This document shows, piece by piece, positions 1 through 9,767 of a stretch of 64,000 nt of DNA. The translations under genes were made by a program, and so were the position numbers. The notes under the pieces are model-generated. The model was not told the origin of the DNA. It ran no database searches and worked only from the letters and a program-made list of their open reading frames with translations. Positions within the stretch are counted from its first letter, which is position 1. Each line of letters begins with the position of its first letter. Source of the DNA: Oscillospiraceae bacterium (GTDB lineage Bacteria; Bacillota; Clostridia; Oscillospirales; CAG-272); NCBI GenBank assembly GCA_015064685.1, contig SVRT01000003.1, positions 62,001 to 126,000 on the forward strand. The letters run 5' to 3'.

Positions 1-1
1 T

Positions 2-925
2 GACGAGGAATATGCCTTTATCCAAAACACCTACGTTGATGATATAAGGAAAATGAACGTCAGCATGCGTATCTTCGCGGACAGGCGAGCAAAGCAGGTC
101 GAGCAGAACGGAGTGAAGATACGGCGCACGTCAGATATGGTCGGAGGGTTCAAGGTGGTCTTATTCTGCCCCGAGCATCTGTCGATCATAAAAGAGGGGC
201 CGAGCGTTAGAAGAAGCTTTCTTGACGTGGCGATATCGCAGATAAGGCCGCTTTATATGAGATCGCTTCAAAGATATAATCTGATTTTAAAGGAGCGTAA
301 CGCTCTGATAAAATCCGCGGACGAAAACAGAGCTAGCTTCAATTCGACGATAGACCTGTTTTCCTCGCAATTGGCTCACGAGGCGGCTGTGATCACGGGA
401 TACAGGGTCAGATATATTGAGAGCTTGAAAAAGCACGTGTCCGACTGCTTCTCGGATATGACGGGCGAGAGGGAAAGACCGCGTCTTGAATACGTCTCGT
501 CATCGAAGCTTGAGGCAGAGGATTGCTTTGATGAAAAAAAATGCGAGAAAGCGTACCTTGAGCTTTATTCGAGCCGCCACGAGCGAGAAATTGCCGCGGA
601 ATCGACCTTGTGGGGAATCCACAAGGATGACCTTGAAATTGATCTTGACGGCAACAGAGCGCGAATTTTTGCCTCTCAGGGTCAGCAGAGATCACTTTCT
701 CTCGCTCTCAAGCTCGCTGAGGGAGAAATAATTCGCTCTGAGTGCGGAGGGGACTATCCCGTATTCCTTTTTGATGACGTTTTGTCCGAGCTTGACAGCG
801 GAAGAAGAAGCTATCTGCTTTCAAATCTTGAGGGAAAGCAGGTAATTATGACCTCGTGCGAAAAAAAGGATATAAACGCCGAAAAGGTAATCGGCGTACA
901 AAACGGCGAGTTTTGCGAGATATAG
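2..925 (+). CDS. recF: DNA replication/repair protein RecF (3' part, 5' end outside window)
   Basis: RecF is an SMC-like ATPase that loads RecA at single-strand gaps during replication-fork repair in the cytoplasm. The frame is already open at base 2 and has no start here, so this is the C-terminal 307 residues of a protein usually near 360-370 aa; the Walker A segment lies off the window. Visible family features are the LFCPEHL/RRSFLD block about 45-75 residues into the visible part and, near the end, the ABC-type Q-loop/signature region followed by Walker B (VFLFDDVLSELD). The next gene starts 12 bp downstream with an AGGAGG that overlaps the recF stop codon, so the two are cotranscribed. 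The order recF-remB-gyrB is the classical Gram-positive origin arrangement. An internal ATG at 53 is not the real start, because the similarity continues upstream of it. Confidence 0.94.
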   Translation, partial: DEEYAFIQNTYVDDIRKMNVSMRIFADRRAKQVEQNGVKIRRTSDMVGGFKVVLFCPEHLSIIKEGPSVRRSFLDVAISQIRPLYMRSLQRYNLILKERNALIKSADENRASFNSTIDLFSSQLAHEAAVITGYRVRYIESLKKHVSDCFSDMTGERERPRLEYVSSSKLEAEDCFDEKKCEKAYLELYSSRHEREIAAESTLWGIHKDDLEIDLDGNRARIFASQGQQRSLSLALKLAEGEIIRSECGGDYPVFLFDDVLSELDSGRRSYLLSNLEGKQVIMTSCEKKDINAEKVIGVQNGEFCEI

Positions 926-937
926 GAGGACGTAGAT

Positions 938-1189
938 ATGTACCTTCACGCAGGAAATAACAAAAATATAAGAGAGAGGGACATAATCGGAATATTCGAT
1001 GCGGATAATTCGACTCTGTCCTATATAACGAGAAAATATCTGTCCGACGCGGAAAAGGAAGAAAGAGTTATTTCCGCAAAGGACGAGATCCCGAAATCCT
1101 TTATTTTGTATAAAGAAAACGGAAAATATATGATCTGCTTTTCGCAGATCTCGACCGCGTCCCTTATGGGAAGAACAGAGACGGTCTGA
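938..1189 (+). CDS. remB: RemB/YaaB-like regulator (DUF370 family)
   Basis: This 83-residue protein matches the small DUF370 family whose Bacillus member RemB (YaaB) is encoded at the same place between recF and gyrB. RemA/RemB proteins influence extracellular-matrix genes; RemA is a DNA-binding oligomer, and the role of RemB is less well defined. The family pattern is visible: an N-terminal MYLHAGNNKNIRERDIIGIF strand region, a central charged helix and a C-terminal ILYKE-type strand. The ribosome site AGGAGG at 924-929 sits at good distance from the ATG. Naming rests on size, pattern and synteny. A matrix-related role here is only an inference, although an exopolysaccharide locus does begin at 61.6 kb. 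Confidence 0.85.
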   Translation: MYLHAGNNKNIRERDIIGIFDADNSTLSYITRKYLSDAEKEERVISAKDEIPKSFILYKENGKYMICFSQISTASLMGRTETV

Positions 1190-1227
1190 TTTGAAGCAAA
1201 CAACACAATTTCAGAATGAGGAAGTAG

Positions 1228-3204
<1,977 letters not shown>

Positions 3205-3223
3205 TTCTGTTGATCGGGGTCTA

Positions 3224-3416
3224 TGTTGAAAACGACGGAGATGCGGTGTTGATATTAACAGATAATTCAAAATTCCGACGTGATTTTCAACAAAAGACTG
3301 ACGTAAGGACAGCCTTACAAGGATAACAAAAATTTCCGGATATTGATGAAATTTCTACACGGTTACCGACACTTGAAAAAAGTTTTCAACATGGTGTTGG
3401 AAAGTGTGTTGAAAAC
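3224..3416. promoter_or_regulatory. Cluster of DnaA-box-like 9-mers between gyrB and mreC
   Basis: The 256-bp gap between gyrB and mreC holds four exact copies of TTTTCAACA or its complement, at 3224-3232 (reverse), 3284-3292 (forward), 3383-3391 (forward) and 3407-3415 (reverse), plus a one-mismatch copy at 3395-3403 (reverse). The last two exact copies form a 10-bp inverted repeat (GTTTTCAACA at 3382-3391, TGTTGAAAAC at 3407-3416) that could also be a hairpin. The 9-mer differs from the consensus DnaA box TTATCCACA at two positions. The origin-proximal setting makes DnaA binding plausible. An unrelated operator for mreCD is the main alternative. Confidence 0.5.
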
Positions 3417-3460
3417 ATTGTGGCAAAAATCAAAAAACGTCGAAAAAAAGGGTAAAACAG

Positions 3461-4297
3461 GTGAAAATATTTAAAAATAAATTTTTTATAATAATCCTGT
3501 CGATATCTATCTTTCTGACAATACTGACGTCGACGTTGTCGATCATGGGACTTACAGATCCGATAAAAAACGTACTCAATACCCTGACACTTCCGCTGAG
3601 ATTTGCGGGGCAGAAGGTAAGTGAGTCAATAGATGGATTTAAGAGCTATTTTACCGCTGTTGAAAAGCTTCAGGATGAAAACGAGAGCCTCAGAGCCGAG
3701 ATAGACAGGCTTGAGGGTGAGCTTGTTGATAAGGAAGCCGCAAAGGAAGAAAATGAAAGACTCAGAGATTATCTCGAGATGAAGGACACCTTTTCGGATT
3801 TCAAGCTCACCGAGGCACTTGTGATCGGCGTTGAGGGAGAGAACCACACCACCTTCCTGACCTTGAATAAGGGACAGAAGGACGGCATTGACGTTGGAAT
3901 GGCGGTTATGGTCAAGGACGGTCTTGTCGGCTCCGTATGCGATGCCGGAGGCAATTGGTCGAGAGTGAGAGTTGTAAACGAGGCATCTGCTTCTGCGGGG
4001 GTTTACGTACAACGCAGCGGAGAGAGCGGTGTGCTGTGCGGAGATATCGCTTTTAAAAACACGGGATATTGCACCTTGAAATATCTCAGAGAGGATGCCG
4101 ACGTGGAGAATGGAGACCTGGTCTACACGAGCGGTGGCGGAAGCGTTTATCCGAGCGGCATATTTATCGGAAGGGTGATCGAGGTCAAGAGCGACGGATT
4201 TTCAAGAACAAAGATCGCATCGGTCGAATGTGCGGTCGATTTTGAAAATCTCAAGTACGTGGTCGTTATAACCGACTTCGGCGCGTCGGGGGAGTGA
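3461..4297 (+). CDS. mreC: Rod shape-determining protein MreC
   Basis: MreC is a membrane-anchored scaffold of the elongasome; it links MreB, MreD, RodA and penicillin-binding proteins and so shapes side-wall peptidoglycan synthesis. The 278-residue protein has a short cytoplasmic N terminus, one transmembrane segment at about residues 8-29, a coiled coil at about 66-108 rich in Glu, Leu and Arg, and then the MreC beta-barrel domain (LTLNKGQKDGIDVGMAV and DLVYTSGGGSVYPSGIFIG are typical). The start is GTG at 3461, with AAGGG about 9 bp upstream, a modest ribosome site. mreD follows one base after the stop, so the two are translationally coupled. mreB is not in this window. Confidence 0.93.
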   Translation: MKIFKNKFFIIILSISIFLTILTSTLSIMGLTDPIKNVLNTLTLPLRFAGQKVSESIDGFKSYFTAVEKLQDENESLRAEIDRLEGELVDKEAAKEENERLRDYLEMKDTFSDFKLTEALVIGVEGENHTTFLTLNKGQKDGIDVGMAVMVKDGLVGSVCDAGGNWSRVRVVNEASASAGVYVQRSGESGVLCGDIAFKNTGYCTLKYLREDADVENGDLVYTSGGGSVYPSGIFIGRVIEVKSDGFSRTKIASVECAVDFENLKYVVVITDFGASGE

Positions 4298-4298
4298 T

Positions 4299-4853
4299 AT
4301 GGCAGGGATAAACAGCAGAAAAAAGGAGATATCTCCTTTGACTCACGCCTTATATATCACGTTTTTCTCAATACTTACCTTGTTCTGCGCTATACTTCAA
4401 TGCTCCGACATAAGGATGTTCGGAATAATACCGGATATTACGTTCGGGCTTGTGTGCGCGATAGGATTTGTGGCAAAGGAGAGGTACGGGGGAATATTCG
4501 GGTTGTGTGGAGGAGTGCTTGTTATGGCGCTTGGTACAAGCGGAATATCTCTGGCTCCCGTAATGTTCACTCTTTGCGCTTATCTCTCGGGAGTATTACC
4601 CGGAATTATTTTAAGACGGAATTTCCTGTCATATCTTGTTTTTTCGGTTATGATGGGAGCAATACATATATTTTTTACGCTGATATACTACGTAATGATG
4701 TCCCAGAGCTTTGAATTCTGGGCGGTAGTAGGAAAGCAGATGATCCCCGAGCTCTTCTCGTGTATCATTTGCATGGTAACCGCTTATTTTGCGGTATTGG
4801 GGATATATACCCTATTCAAAGGAAAGGACAAAAGAGGGGGCAAAATAAGATAA
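4299..4853 (+). CDS. mreD: Rod shape-determining protein MreD
   Basis: This 184-residue, strongly hydrophobic protein with five or six predicted membrane helices directly follows mreC, as MreD does in most rod-shaped bacteria. MreD is an integral membrane partner of MreC in the elongasome; it has no known catalytic site. Sequence conservation in the family is low, so the call relies on size, hydropathy pattern and the one-base spacing to mreC. The C terminus is short and basic ([11 protein letters not shown]), as expected for a cytoplasmic tail. gyrA begins 28 bp later. Confidence 0.85.
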   Translation: MAGINSRKKEISPLTHALYITFFSILTLFCAILQCSDIRMFGIIPDITFGLVCAIGFVAKERYGGIFGLCGGVLVMALGTSGISLAPVMFTLCAYLSGVLPGIILRRNFLSYLVFSVMMGAIHIFFTLIYYVMMSQSFEFWAVVGKQMIPELFSCIICMVTAYFAVLGIYTLFKGKDKRGGKIR

Positions 4854-4881
4854 AGCCCACTCTTCAAGAAAGGAAATATCA

Positions 4882-7428
4882 ATGAACAAGCAGCAGCATG
4901 ACAACGATGTATATTTGTTTGAAAATCAGAAGATCGTTGACATTAACATGGAAAAAGAGGTAAAGAAGTCCTTTATCGAATATTCCATGTCTGTCATTAT
5001 GTCGAGAGCACTTCCCGACGTAAGAGACGGTATGAAGCCGGGTCAGAGAAGAGTTATCTACGCTATGTATGAGGACCATCTGACTCACGATAAGCCCTTC
5101 CGTAAGTCCGCTACCACCGTAGGTAACGTTCTCGGACGCTACCATCCTCACGGCGACAGCTCGGTTTACGGCACTATGGTAAGAATGGCTCAGCCCTTCT
5201 CTCTCCGCTATCCTCTTATAGAGGGACACGGTAACTTCGGTTCTGTTGACGGAGATCCGCCTGCTGCTTACCGTTATACCGAGGCAAGACTTGATAAGAT
5301 CGCGGACGAGATGACAAGAGACCTTGAAAAAGAGGTCGTTGAATTTCTTCCCAACTTTGATAACAGACTCAGGGAGCCCAGCGTCCTTCCGTCGAGATTC
5401 CCGAACTTTCTTGTAAACGGCTCGGTAGGTATCGCGGTCGGTATGGCTACGAACGTTCCTCCTCATAACCTTGGTGAGGTTATTGACGGTACTATTTACC
5501 GTATGGATAACCCCGAATGCTCGATAGCTGACCTTATGCAGTTTATAAAGGGTCCCGATTTTCCGACCAGAGCAACTATTCACGGTACAAGCGGAATAAT
5601 TGATGCTTATACCACGGGTAAGGGAAGAATAGTTGTAAGAGCTAAGGCTGATATTGATGAGGAAAAGAGACAGATCATAGTATCCGAGATTCCTTATATG
5701 GTAAACAAGTCGATGCTTTGCGAATCTATCGCTAATCTTGTTAAGGATAAGAGAATAGACGGTATTTCCGACCTTCGTGACGAGTCCGGCAGAGACGGTA
5801 TGAGGATCGTTATCGAGTTTAAGCGCGATGCTAACGGACAGGTAATTCTCAACCAGCTCTACAAATATACACAGCTCCAGGATACCTGCTCGGCGAATTT
5901 CCTGGCAGTAGTAGGACAGGAGCCTAAGGTGCTTAATCTGGCGCAGATACTCGATTACTATATCGAGCATCAGAAGTCGGTAATCCGCCGCCGCACCGAG
6001 TTTGATCTCGAAAAGGCGAAGGCGAGAGCTCACATCTTCGAGGGATATAAGATAGCGCTCGACAATATCGACGAGATCATTGAGATAATGAAGACCAGCG
6101 AGTCAATTGCCGCTTCTAAGGCAACGTTGATAGAAAGATTCGGTCTTACCGATATTCAGGCTCAGGCGATCGTTGAGATGACTCTTGGACGTCTTACAGG
6201 CATGGAAAGACAGAAGATAGAGGATGAGCTTGAAAGACTCCACGCGCTTATCGCAGAGCTTGAGGGCATACTTGCCGATGAGAATAAGATAAAGGACATC
6301 ATCAAGGAAGAGATGCTTGAGATCAAGAAGAGATATGCTGACGAGAGACGCACGAATATAGAGCAGGCTCTCGACGACATCGATCTTGAGGACCTTATTG
6401 AAAAGCATAACTGCATCATTACAATGACGCAGGCAGGCTATATTAAGAGACTTCCCTCCGATACCTACGCTGCACAGCACAGAGGAGGTAAGGGAATCAC
6501 GGGAATGACCGCGAGAGACGAGGACTTTATTGAGAGAGTTGACGCGGTATTCAGCCATTCGACGATGCTCTTCTTTACAAACAGAGGACGTGTTCAGGCT
6601 CTCCGCGCATTCCAGATCCCCGAGGCATCAAGAACTGCCAAGGGTACGAATATCGTTAATCTTCTCGAGCTTGAGAAGGAGGAGAAGGTCACTGCGGTCA
6701 TATCTGTAAACGAGTTTACAGATAACGAGTATCTCACTATGGTAACACGTCAGGGTGTTATCAAGAAAACTCTGCTCTCGGAATACGAGTATCAGAGAAA
6801 GGGCGGTAAGATAGCTATCAACCTTGACGAGGGAGATGAGTTGCTCTTTGTTACCAAGACCGACGGAGAAAAGCAGCTTATCATTGCAACCAGACAGGGA
6901 AGCGCAGTCAAGTTCGACGAGGGTGAGGTCAGAGCAATGGGACGCGTATCGCGCGGTGTTCGCGGAATACGTCTCAAGGGCGATGATTACGTTATAGGAG
7001 TAGTAAGCGTTGAGGAGGACAAGAAGCTTCTCACGATCACTGAAAACGGATTCGGTAAGAGAACCGAATTTGACGACTTCAGACTCATGAAGAACCGCGG
7101 AGGCGGAGGAGTAACCTGCCATAATCTCACAGAAAAGACCGGACTTCTTGCAGGCATCATAGCCGTCGGAGACGATGATGACGTTATGATGATAACCGAC
7201 TCGGGTATCATTATCAGAACACCTGCACAGGATATATCGACCTATTCGAGAACCGCATCGGGAGTTATAGTGATGAGACTTGAAAAGGGTCAGAAGCTCG
7301 TTAACATAACTAAGGTCGCAAAGGAAGAAGAGGAAGAAGAGCCCGAGGAGACCTTTATCGAGGGAGAAATCGCTTCCGAGACCGAGGCTGTTGAGAATAC
7401 AGAAAACACAGAGAATACAGAAATATGA
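4882..7428 (+). CDS. gyrA: DNA gyrase subunit A
   Basis: GyrA is the DNA-breaking and rejoining subunit of gyrase. At 848 residues it matches the family. Visible features are the winged-helix region with [11 protein letters not shown] (residues 87-96), the catalytic tyrosine Tyr132 in the [10 protein letters not shown] block, the tower and coiled-coil gate, and six beta-pinwheel repeats at about 500-815, including the GyrA box QRGGKGI (here QHRGGKGI). The C-terminal tail is acidic and ends in an NTE repeat. The residue aligned with Escherichia coli Asp87 in the quinolone-binding region is Gly97, while the one aligned with Ser83 is Ser93. An AAGAAAGGA ribosome site precedes the ATG. It is separated from gyrB by mreCD. 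Confidence 0.98.
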   Translation: MNKQQHDNDVYLFENQKIVDINMEKEVKKSFIEYSMSVIMSRALPDVRDGMKPGQRRVIYAMYEDHLTHDKPFRKSATTVGNVLGRYHPHGDSSVYGTMVRMAQPFSLRYPLIEGHGNFGSVDGDPPAAYRYTEARLDKIADEMTRDLEKEVVEFLPNFDNRLREPSVLPSRFPNFLVNGSVGIAVGMATNVPPHNLGEVIDGTIYRMDNPECSIADLMQFIKGPDFPTRATIHGTSGIIDAYTTGKGRIVVRAKADIDEEKRQIIVSEIPYMVNKSMLCESIANLVKDKRIDGISDLRDESGRDGMRIVIEFKRDANGQVILNQLYKYTQLQDTCSANFLAVVGQEPKVLNLAQILDYYIEHQKSVIRRRTEFDLEKAKARAHIFEGYKIALDNIDEIIEIMKTSESIAASKATLIERFGLTDIQAQAIVEMTLGRLTGMERQKIEDELERLHALIAELEGILADENKIKDIIKEEMLEIKKRYADERRTNIEQALDDIDLEDLIEKHNCIITMTQAGYIKRLPSDTYAAQHRGGKGITGMTARDEDFIERVDAVFSHSTMLFFTNRGRVQALRAFQIPEASRTAKGTNIVNLLELEKEEKVTAVISVNEFTDNEYLTMVTRQGVIKKTLLSEYEYQRKGGKIAINLDEGDELLFVTKTDGEKQLIIATRQGSAVKFDEGEVRAMGRVSRGVRGIRLKGDDYVIGVVSVEEDKKLLTITENGFGKRTEFDDFRLMKNRGGGGVTCHNLTEKTGLLAGIIAVGDDDDVMMITDSGIIIRTPAQDISTYSRTASGVIVMRLEKGQKLVNITKVAKEEEEEEPEETFIEGEIASETEAVENTENTENTEI

Positions 7429-7449
7429 TCTAAAGGAGGATGCCTGAGC

Positions 7450-8064
7450 ATGAAAAAAATAATATCTGCTTGCCTGATAATATTTGCACTTTTATCGACA
7501 GTATCAATGAGCTCATGCTCAGGCAGAGCCCCCGAGCTTGAGGACGTCAAGGAAAGATTTATTTATCTTATTGAGAACTCAAAAGAGCTGAATATGATAT
7601 ATTTCGGAAGCGGACTTCCCGTATATGAAAGAGACGGTGTGCTATCCGAGCAAAAGGGTGTCTATTACAACGATGCTCTCCCGACCTACAACAGGGTAAT
7701 GGAAAACTCGCGTTACCTTACCGTTGAAGAAATAAAGGCGCGTTCAAACGAAATATACTCCACCGAATATATGGCGGAGCTTTATGAAACAGCTTTTGAA
7801 GGAGTAATGACGGGAAACAGCTCTGCGTATCTGAGGTTTTACGAAACCTCTGATTGGATATTTCAGAACAGCTATGCCACTGATTTCAAATTGAGTGACA
7901 GAATATACGATTACTCCACTATGCAGATAGTGAAGCCCTCAAACGGAGAATACGTTAATATAACGGTAGACAGCTATACGCTTGAGGATAAAACCGTAAA
8001 AACAGTTTCCCTGACATTCGTTTATGAAAGAGGAAATTGGTATCTTGACTCCCCTACGTACTAA
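7450..8064 (+). CDS. Putative small lipoprotein, function unknown
   Basis: The 204-residue product begins with a signal peptide and lipobox ending in SSC (about residues 20-23), so it should be lipid-anchored on the outer face of the membrane after processing. I do not recognise the mature domain; it is rich in Tyr, Glu and Ser and ends in a strand-rich stretch (KTVSLTFVYERGNWYLDSPTY) reminiscent of small export-linked domains of the NTF2/DUF4878 type, but that is a weak resemblance. The ribosome site AAAGGAGG lies 9 bases before ATG. It follows gyrA by 21 bp and could be read through from it. A structured RNA follows. Confidence 0.75.
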   Translation: MKKIISACLIIFALLSTVSMSSCSGRAPELEDVKERFIYLIENSKELNMIYFGSGLPVYERDGVLSEQKGVYYNDALPTYNRVMENSRYLTVEEIKARSNEIYSTEYMAELYETAFEGVMTGNSSAYLRFYETSDWIFQNSYATDFKLSDRIYDYSTMQIVKPSNGEYVNITVDSYTLEDKTVKTVSLTFVYERGNWYLDSPTY

Positions 8065-8079
8065 AAGGCAAAAAATTAG

Positions 8080-8262
8080 CCTTAAGACCTGCGCAAACGC
8101 AATAGAAAGAGATCGCGCGGTATTTTACCACGTGTTTAATCGTGGGTCTGTGGGCAGAATTCAGCCTGAGGTGCATGTTCTGCGTGGAAAAAGCGTCCCG
8201 ACAGACTTTACTCAAACGGTGAGTGACATAGAACTATCGCGGAGTGCCTTGCAGAATTTTAA
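8080..8262 (+). ncRNA. ssrS: Candidate 6S RNA (structured intergenic RNA)
   Basis: The 283-bp gap between the lipoprotein and the FAD enzyme has no credible gene but folds into the 6S plan. A closing stem pairs about 8089-8105 (CTGCGC, GCAATAG) with 8234-8254 (CTATCGC, GTGC, GCAG). A large central bubble holds small hairpins on the 5' side (CCACG/CGTGG, 8129-8144) and on the 3' side (ACTCA/TGAGT, 8209-8224). The terminal arm pairs TCTGT at 8147-8151 with ACAGA at 8201-8205 and GCAGAA with TTCTGC. Length of about 183 nt fits 6S RNA, which binds housekeeping RNA polymerase. A terminator follows at 8276. This is hand folding without a family model, so another structured RNA is possible. Confidence 0.5.
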
Positions 8263-8275
8263 AATCGCTTTAAAT

Positions 8276-8314
8276 AAAAAGGGGAGAACATAAAAAAATA
8301 AAGTCTCCCTTTTT
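8276..8314 (+). terminator. Rho-independent terminator after the 6S-like RNA
   Basis: AAAAAGGGGAGA pairs with TCTCCCTTTTT (one bulged G) around an A-rich loop, ending in a run of T. It closes the RNA transcript just before the next gene and could also act on the opposite strand. Confidence 0.8.
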
Positions 8315-8347
8315 CTATGAAAAAATAAATACAAAGGAAATAGATAT

Positions 8348-9730
8348 ATGAAAACCAACGTAGCAATAATCGGTGGCGGTATTGGCGGCCTTATGGCGGC
8401 ATATCAGCTTAAAAAGAACGATCCCGAGCTTGATATAACGATAATTGAGAGGGGATTTGAGCTTGAAAAGCGTCACTGTCCTGCGGGACACGATAAAGCG
8501 TGCATACATTGTAAGGTCTGCTCGATCACAGGCGGATATGCTGGTGCAGGCGCTTTTTCGGACGGAAAATTTAACATTGGAACTGCATACGGCGGAAGCA
8601 TGGGTGAGGAGCTTGGTGAATTTACCGCTATGAAGTACATAAACGGTGTTGACGAGGTTCTTGAGTCATTTGCGGATGATTATCCGCCCCTTTACCGCTC
8701 AAACGAGGAGCTGAAGCTTAAATGTCTTCAGAACAATCTCCGTCTGCTTGATATGAACGTCCGTCATCTTGGAACGGATAAGAATTTCAAGACGATGCAG
8801 AAGCTTATCGAGTGGATACGCGAGTCGGGCGTTAAAATGCTCTCCGGCACCGATTGTAAGAGCGTTGATAAAACCGATGAAGGATACGCTTTGAAAGTCG
8901 TACACGGCAAAAATGAGGACGTTATAGAGTGCGAAAAGCTAATTATCGCAACCGGAAGAAGCGGCGCGGATTTTGTCAGCGCGTTTTGCAAGAAATTCGG
9001 AGTGAAGATGAACTCTAATTCCGTTGACATCGGTGTTCGTGTCGAGATGAAGGATATTATCTGGAGAGAATTTTCGGAGAAGATCTACGAGCCGAAGATC
9101 CTTTACAGAACAAAGACGTTTGAGGACAGAACGAGAATGTTCTGCTTCAACCAGGGCGGTCTTGTCTCTGCTGAGAATAACCACGGTGTTATCACGGCAA
9201 ACGGACACAGCTTTGCCGAGCCCGAGAAAAAGACAGAAAACTGCAACTTTGCGATCCTTTCGTCGATCCATTTCAACGGAAACTTCAACAAGCCCACCGA
9301 GTACGCAGAAAATATAGCGAGAAATATGAACTTTGCAGGTGACGGTAATATCATCGTTCAGAGATTTGGCGACCTTGTAAGGGGCAGAAGAACCAACGAG
9401 CACCGTCTGTCGGCAAACTCGGTCACTCCTACGCTTCGTGCGTATCCGGGCGACCTTTCTATCGTGCTTCCTTACAGGGCATTGACCAATATTATCGAGA
9501 CGATATACGCGCTTGACAAGGTCGCTCCCGGTACAGCAAATCCTGATACATTACTCTACGGATGTGAAAATAAGTATTACAGCATTCGCCCCGAGCATAA
9601 CGGAAACTTTGAGATAATGGACGGAGTTTATCTCATCGGTGACGGAAGCGGTATAACCCGCGGACTGTCACAGTCGGGCGCTATGGGACTCTTTGTTGCG
9701 GACAAAATATGTAATATTGAAAAGGAATAA
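8348..9730 (+). CDS. FAD-dependent oxidoreductase (NAD(FAD)-utilizing dehydrogenase, COG2509 type)
   Basis: The 460-residue protein starts with a Rossmann FAD-binding motif (VAIIGGGIGGLMAAYQL, residues 5-21) followed by the ERG turn near residue 38. It then has a cysteine group CPAGHDKACIHCKVC (about 44-59) that is characteristic of the COG2509 uncharacterised dehydrogenases and could hold a metal or cluster. A second FAD contact, the ATGRSGAD block, is near residue 200, and the C terminus has YLIGDGSGITRGL. The substrate is unknown in the family; proteins of this group are common in anaerobic Firmicutes. The ribosome site AAAGGA precedes ATG by 10 bases. It is cytosolic, with no signal peptide. 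The next gene begins 37 bp downstream on the same strand. Confidence 0.85.
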   Translation: MKTNVAIIGGGIGGLMAAYQLKKNDPELDITIIERGFELEKRHCPAGHDKACIHCKVCSITGGYAGAGAFSDGKFNIGTAYGGSMGEELGEFTAMKYINGVDEVLESFADDYPPLYRSNEELKLKCLQNNLRLLDMNVRHLGTDKNFKTMQKLIEWIRESGVKMLSGTDCKSVDKTDEGYALKVVHGKNEDVIECEKLIIATGRSGADFVSAFCKKFGVKMNSNSVDIGVRVEMKDIIWREFSEKIYEPKILYRTKTFEDRTRMFCFNQGGLVSAENNHGVITANGHSFAEPEKKTENCNFAILSSIHFNGNFNKPTEYAENIARNMNFAGDGNIIVQRFGDLVRGRRTNEHRLSANSVTPTLRAYPGDLSIVLPYRALTNIIETIYALDKVAPGTANPDTLLYGCENKYYSIRPEHNGNFEIMDGVYLIGDGSGITRGLSQSGAMGLFVADKICNIEKE

Positions 9731-9767
9731 TATATAATAAATTAATATCTTGTGTGGGGTATTTGAT

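Noticed and set aside
3382..3416. Terminator after gyrB formed by the inverted repeat
   Set aside because: No T run follows the 3' arm, and the loop is 15 nt; a protein-binding inverted repeat is a better reading.
8024..8293. Possible 89-codon gene overlapping the lipoprotein end and the RNA region
   Set aside because: It starts inside the lipoprotein gene, has no conserved domain, and its span is better explained by the structured RNA and terminator.
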